Source: Phycisphaeraceae bacterium | GTDB lineage: Bacteria > Planctomycetota > Phycisphaerae > Phycisphaerales > Phycisphaeraceae | DNA: 14,370 nt | Assembly: GCA_029260675.1 (NCBI GenBank) | Contig: JAJDCV010000347.1 | Location: 1-14,370 of the forward strand | Direction: 5' to 3' | Program-made: the position numbers and the translations under genes | The notes under the pieces: generated by a model | Database searches by the model: none | The model's input: the letters and a program-made list of their open reading frames with translations, nothing else | What the model was told of the DNA's origin: nothing | Shown: positions 13,757 through 14,370 of the stretch, piece by piece | Layout: each line of letters opens with the position of its first letter | Numbering within the stretch: the stretch's first letter is position 1

Positions 13757-13761
13757 CTCCC
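13757..13761 (-). promoter_or_regulatory. ribosome binding site that fixes a TTG start
   Basis: GGGAG on the minus strand ends five bases before TTG at 13751. No ATG or GTG lies near in the same frame, so this site decides the start of the processive-type glycosyltransferase. Confidence 0.6.
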
Positions 13762-13766
13762 GTGGA

Positions 13767-14370
13767 CTAGGACGCGGCCCGTCCGGGTTGGTCGGCTATG
13801 GGTTTGTCGCCTTGCGTGATGGACGTGCTGGGGCGTGCCGGCTCGATGTGCCCTTGCAGGGCGGAGGTCATCACCCGGCGCAGCCAGGCGGATTCTTTCT
13901 GGATATCGAACTCGGCTTGCACCTTTTCACAGCCCACCTTCCCAAACAGGTTGCGCTTGTCGGGATCGTTTAGCAGGTCGTCGATGGCGTCAGCCAGGGC
14001 GTCGGTGTCTCCGGGGGGGACCAGCCGTCCGCTTTGGTTGTCGTCGATCAATTCGGTGACACCGCCGACGCGCGTGGTGACCGTCGGGACGCCCCCGGCC
14101 ATGGCTTCCATCAGTACGACCGGGACGCCCTCGGCGAAGCTGGGTAGCACGAAGAGGTCGGTCTCCGCGAGGCGCTCGCGTACTTGTGACTGCGACTGGT
14201 ATCCGACGAACTCGACGTGGCTTTGGATCCCCAGCTCGGCGGCGTGCTGTTCGAAGGCTTTGCGTTCCGGGCCGTCGCCGACGACGGTGAGGGTGAGGTT
14301 GGGGTGATTGGGTAGCAGTTGTTTGATCGCATCGAGGAGGATGGGGATGCCTTTCACGGACGCCATCCGG
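13767..14370 (-). CDS. C-terminal half of a GT4-family glycosyltransferase, cut by the right window edge
   Basis: The visible 200 residues are the donor-binding domain of a GT-B enzyme. The frame continues past the window edge, so the Met near the edge (14366) is internal: the line RMASVKGIPILLDAI is the usual opening of this domain. TVVGDGPER (27-35 counting from that Met), FVLPSFAEGVPVVLMEAM (72-89) with the EX7E pair Glu79 and Glu87, and LVPPGDTDALADAI (115-128) follow in family order. The last 25 residues are polar and probably disordered. It is the first of the genes seen here in transcription order and is tightly spaced to the next GT2 gene. The sugar donor cannot be told. Confidence 0.93.
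   Translation of the reverse strand, partial: RMASVKGIPILLDAIKQLLPNHPNLTLTVVGDGPERKAFEQHAAELGIQSHVEFVGYQSQSQVRERLAETDLFVLPSFAEGVPVVLMEAMAGGVPTVTTRVGGVTELIDDNQSGRLVPPGDTDALADAIDDLLNDPDKRNLFGKVGCEKVQAEFDIQKESAWLRRVMTSALQGHIEPARPSTSITQGDKPIADQPGRAAS

Noticed and set aside
1..14370. CRISPR arrays, tRNA or rRNA genes, insertion sequences, phage genes, defence systems
   Set aside because: No regularly spaced direct repeats, no cloverleaf-like sequence, and no transposase, integrase or nuclease signatures were seen on either strand.

Overview
The window is a high-G+C stretch in which every convincing gene lies on the minus strand, so transcription runs from right to left. It looks like the middle of an exopolysaccharide or surface-glycan locus from a planctomycete, most likely of the class Phycisphaerae. 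This assignment is an inference from three things: a secreted SGNH hydrolase that ends in dockerin-like 'DxDGDGFVGLND' repeats followed by a VPEP/transmembrane/Arg-Arg tail (a PEP-CTERM sorting signal), the high G+C, and several starts without a clear Shine-Dalgarno sequence. No phylogenetic marker gene is present.

Layout in transcription order: a GT4 glycosyltransferase cut by the right edge (13767-14370); a membrane-anchored processive-type GT2 glycosyltransferase with a TTG start (12492-13751); a DPM1/ArnC-type GT2 glycosyltransferase (11398-12426); an FAD-dependent glycerol-3-phosphate dehydrogenase, glpD (9630-11360); a 320-base gap with several palindromes and a likely promoter (9310-9629); the PEP-CTERM SGNH hydrolase (7984-9309); a GT4 glycosyltransferase with a GTG start (6375-7796); a GT39-like multi-span membrane glycosyltransferase (4688-6175); a WecG/TagA-family glycosyltransferase (3801-4589); a degenerate NDP-sugar nucleotidyltransferase-like protein with a left-handed beta-helix tail (2732-3730); a 336-base gap with a candidate promoter, two hairpins and a possible 47-residue small ORF (2396-2731); a Wzc-like chain-length/ATPase fusion (149-2395); and the first 43 codons of an unrecognised gene running off the left edge (1-131).

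How they fit together (inference from families): the soluble and membrane glycosyltransferases would build or decorate a lipid-linked or polymerised glycan at the inner membrane. The Wzc-like protein would control chain length and export. The PEP-CTERM hydrolase would be exported, sorted by an exosortase not seen here, and could remove or edit ester groups on the glycan. No initiating phosphoglycosyltransferase, flippase, polymerase, outer-membrane export protein or exosortase is in the window. glpD is the metabolic odd one out.

The gaps between these co-directional genes are long (65-336 bases in most places), and most of them hold a perfect short palindrome. This suggests several transcription units or processing points rather than one compact operon. 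I do not see an evidently new defence system, mobile element, CRISPR array, tRNA or rRNA. The observations most worth following are the degenerate nucleotidyltransferase, the Wzc-like ATPase lacking a tyrosine-rich tail, the PEP-CTERM hydrolase with its structured leader, and the small ORF upstream of the Wzc-like gene.
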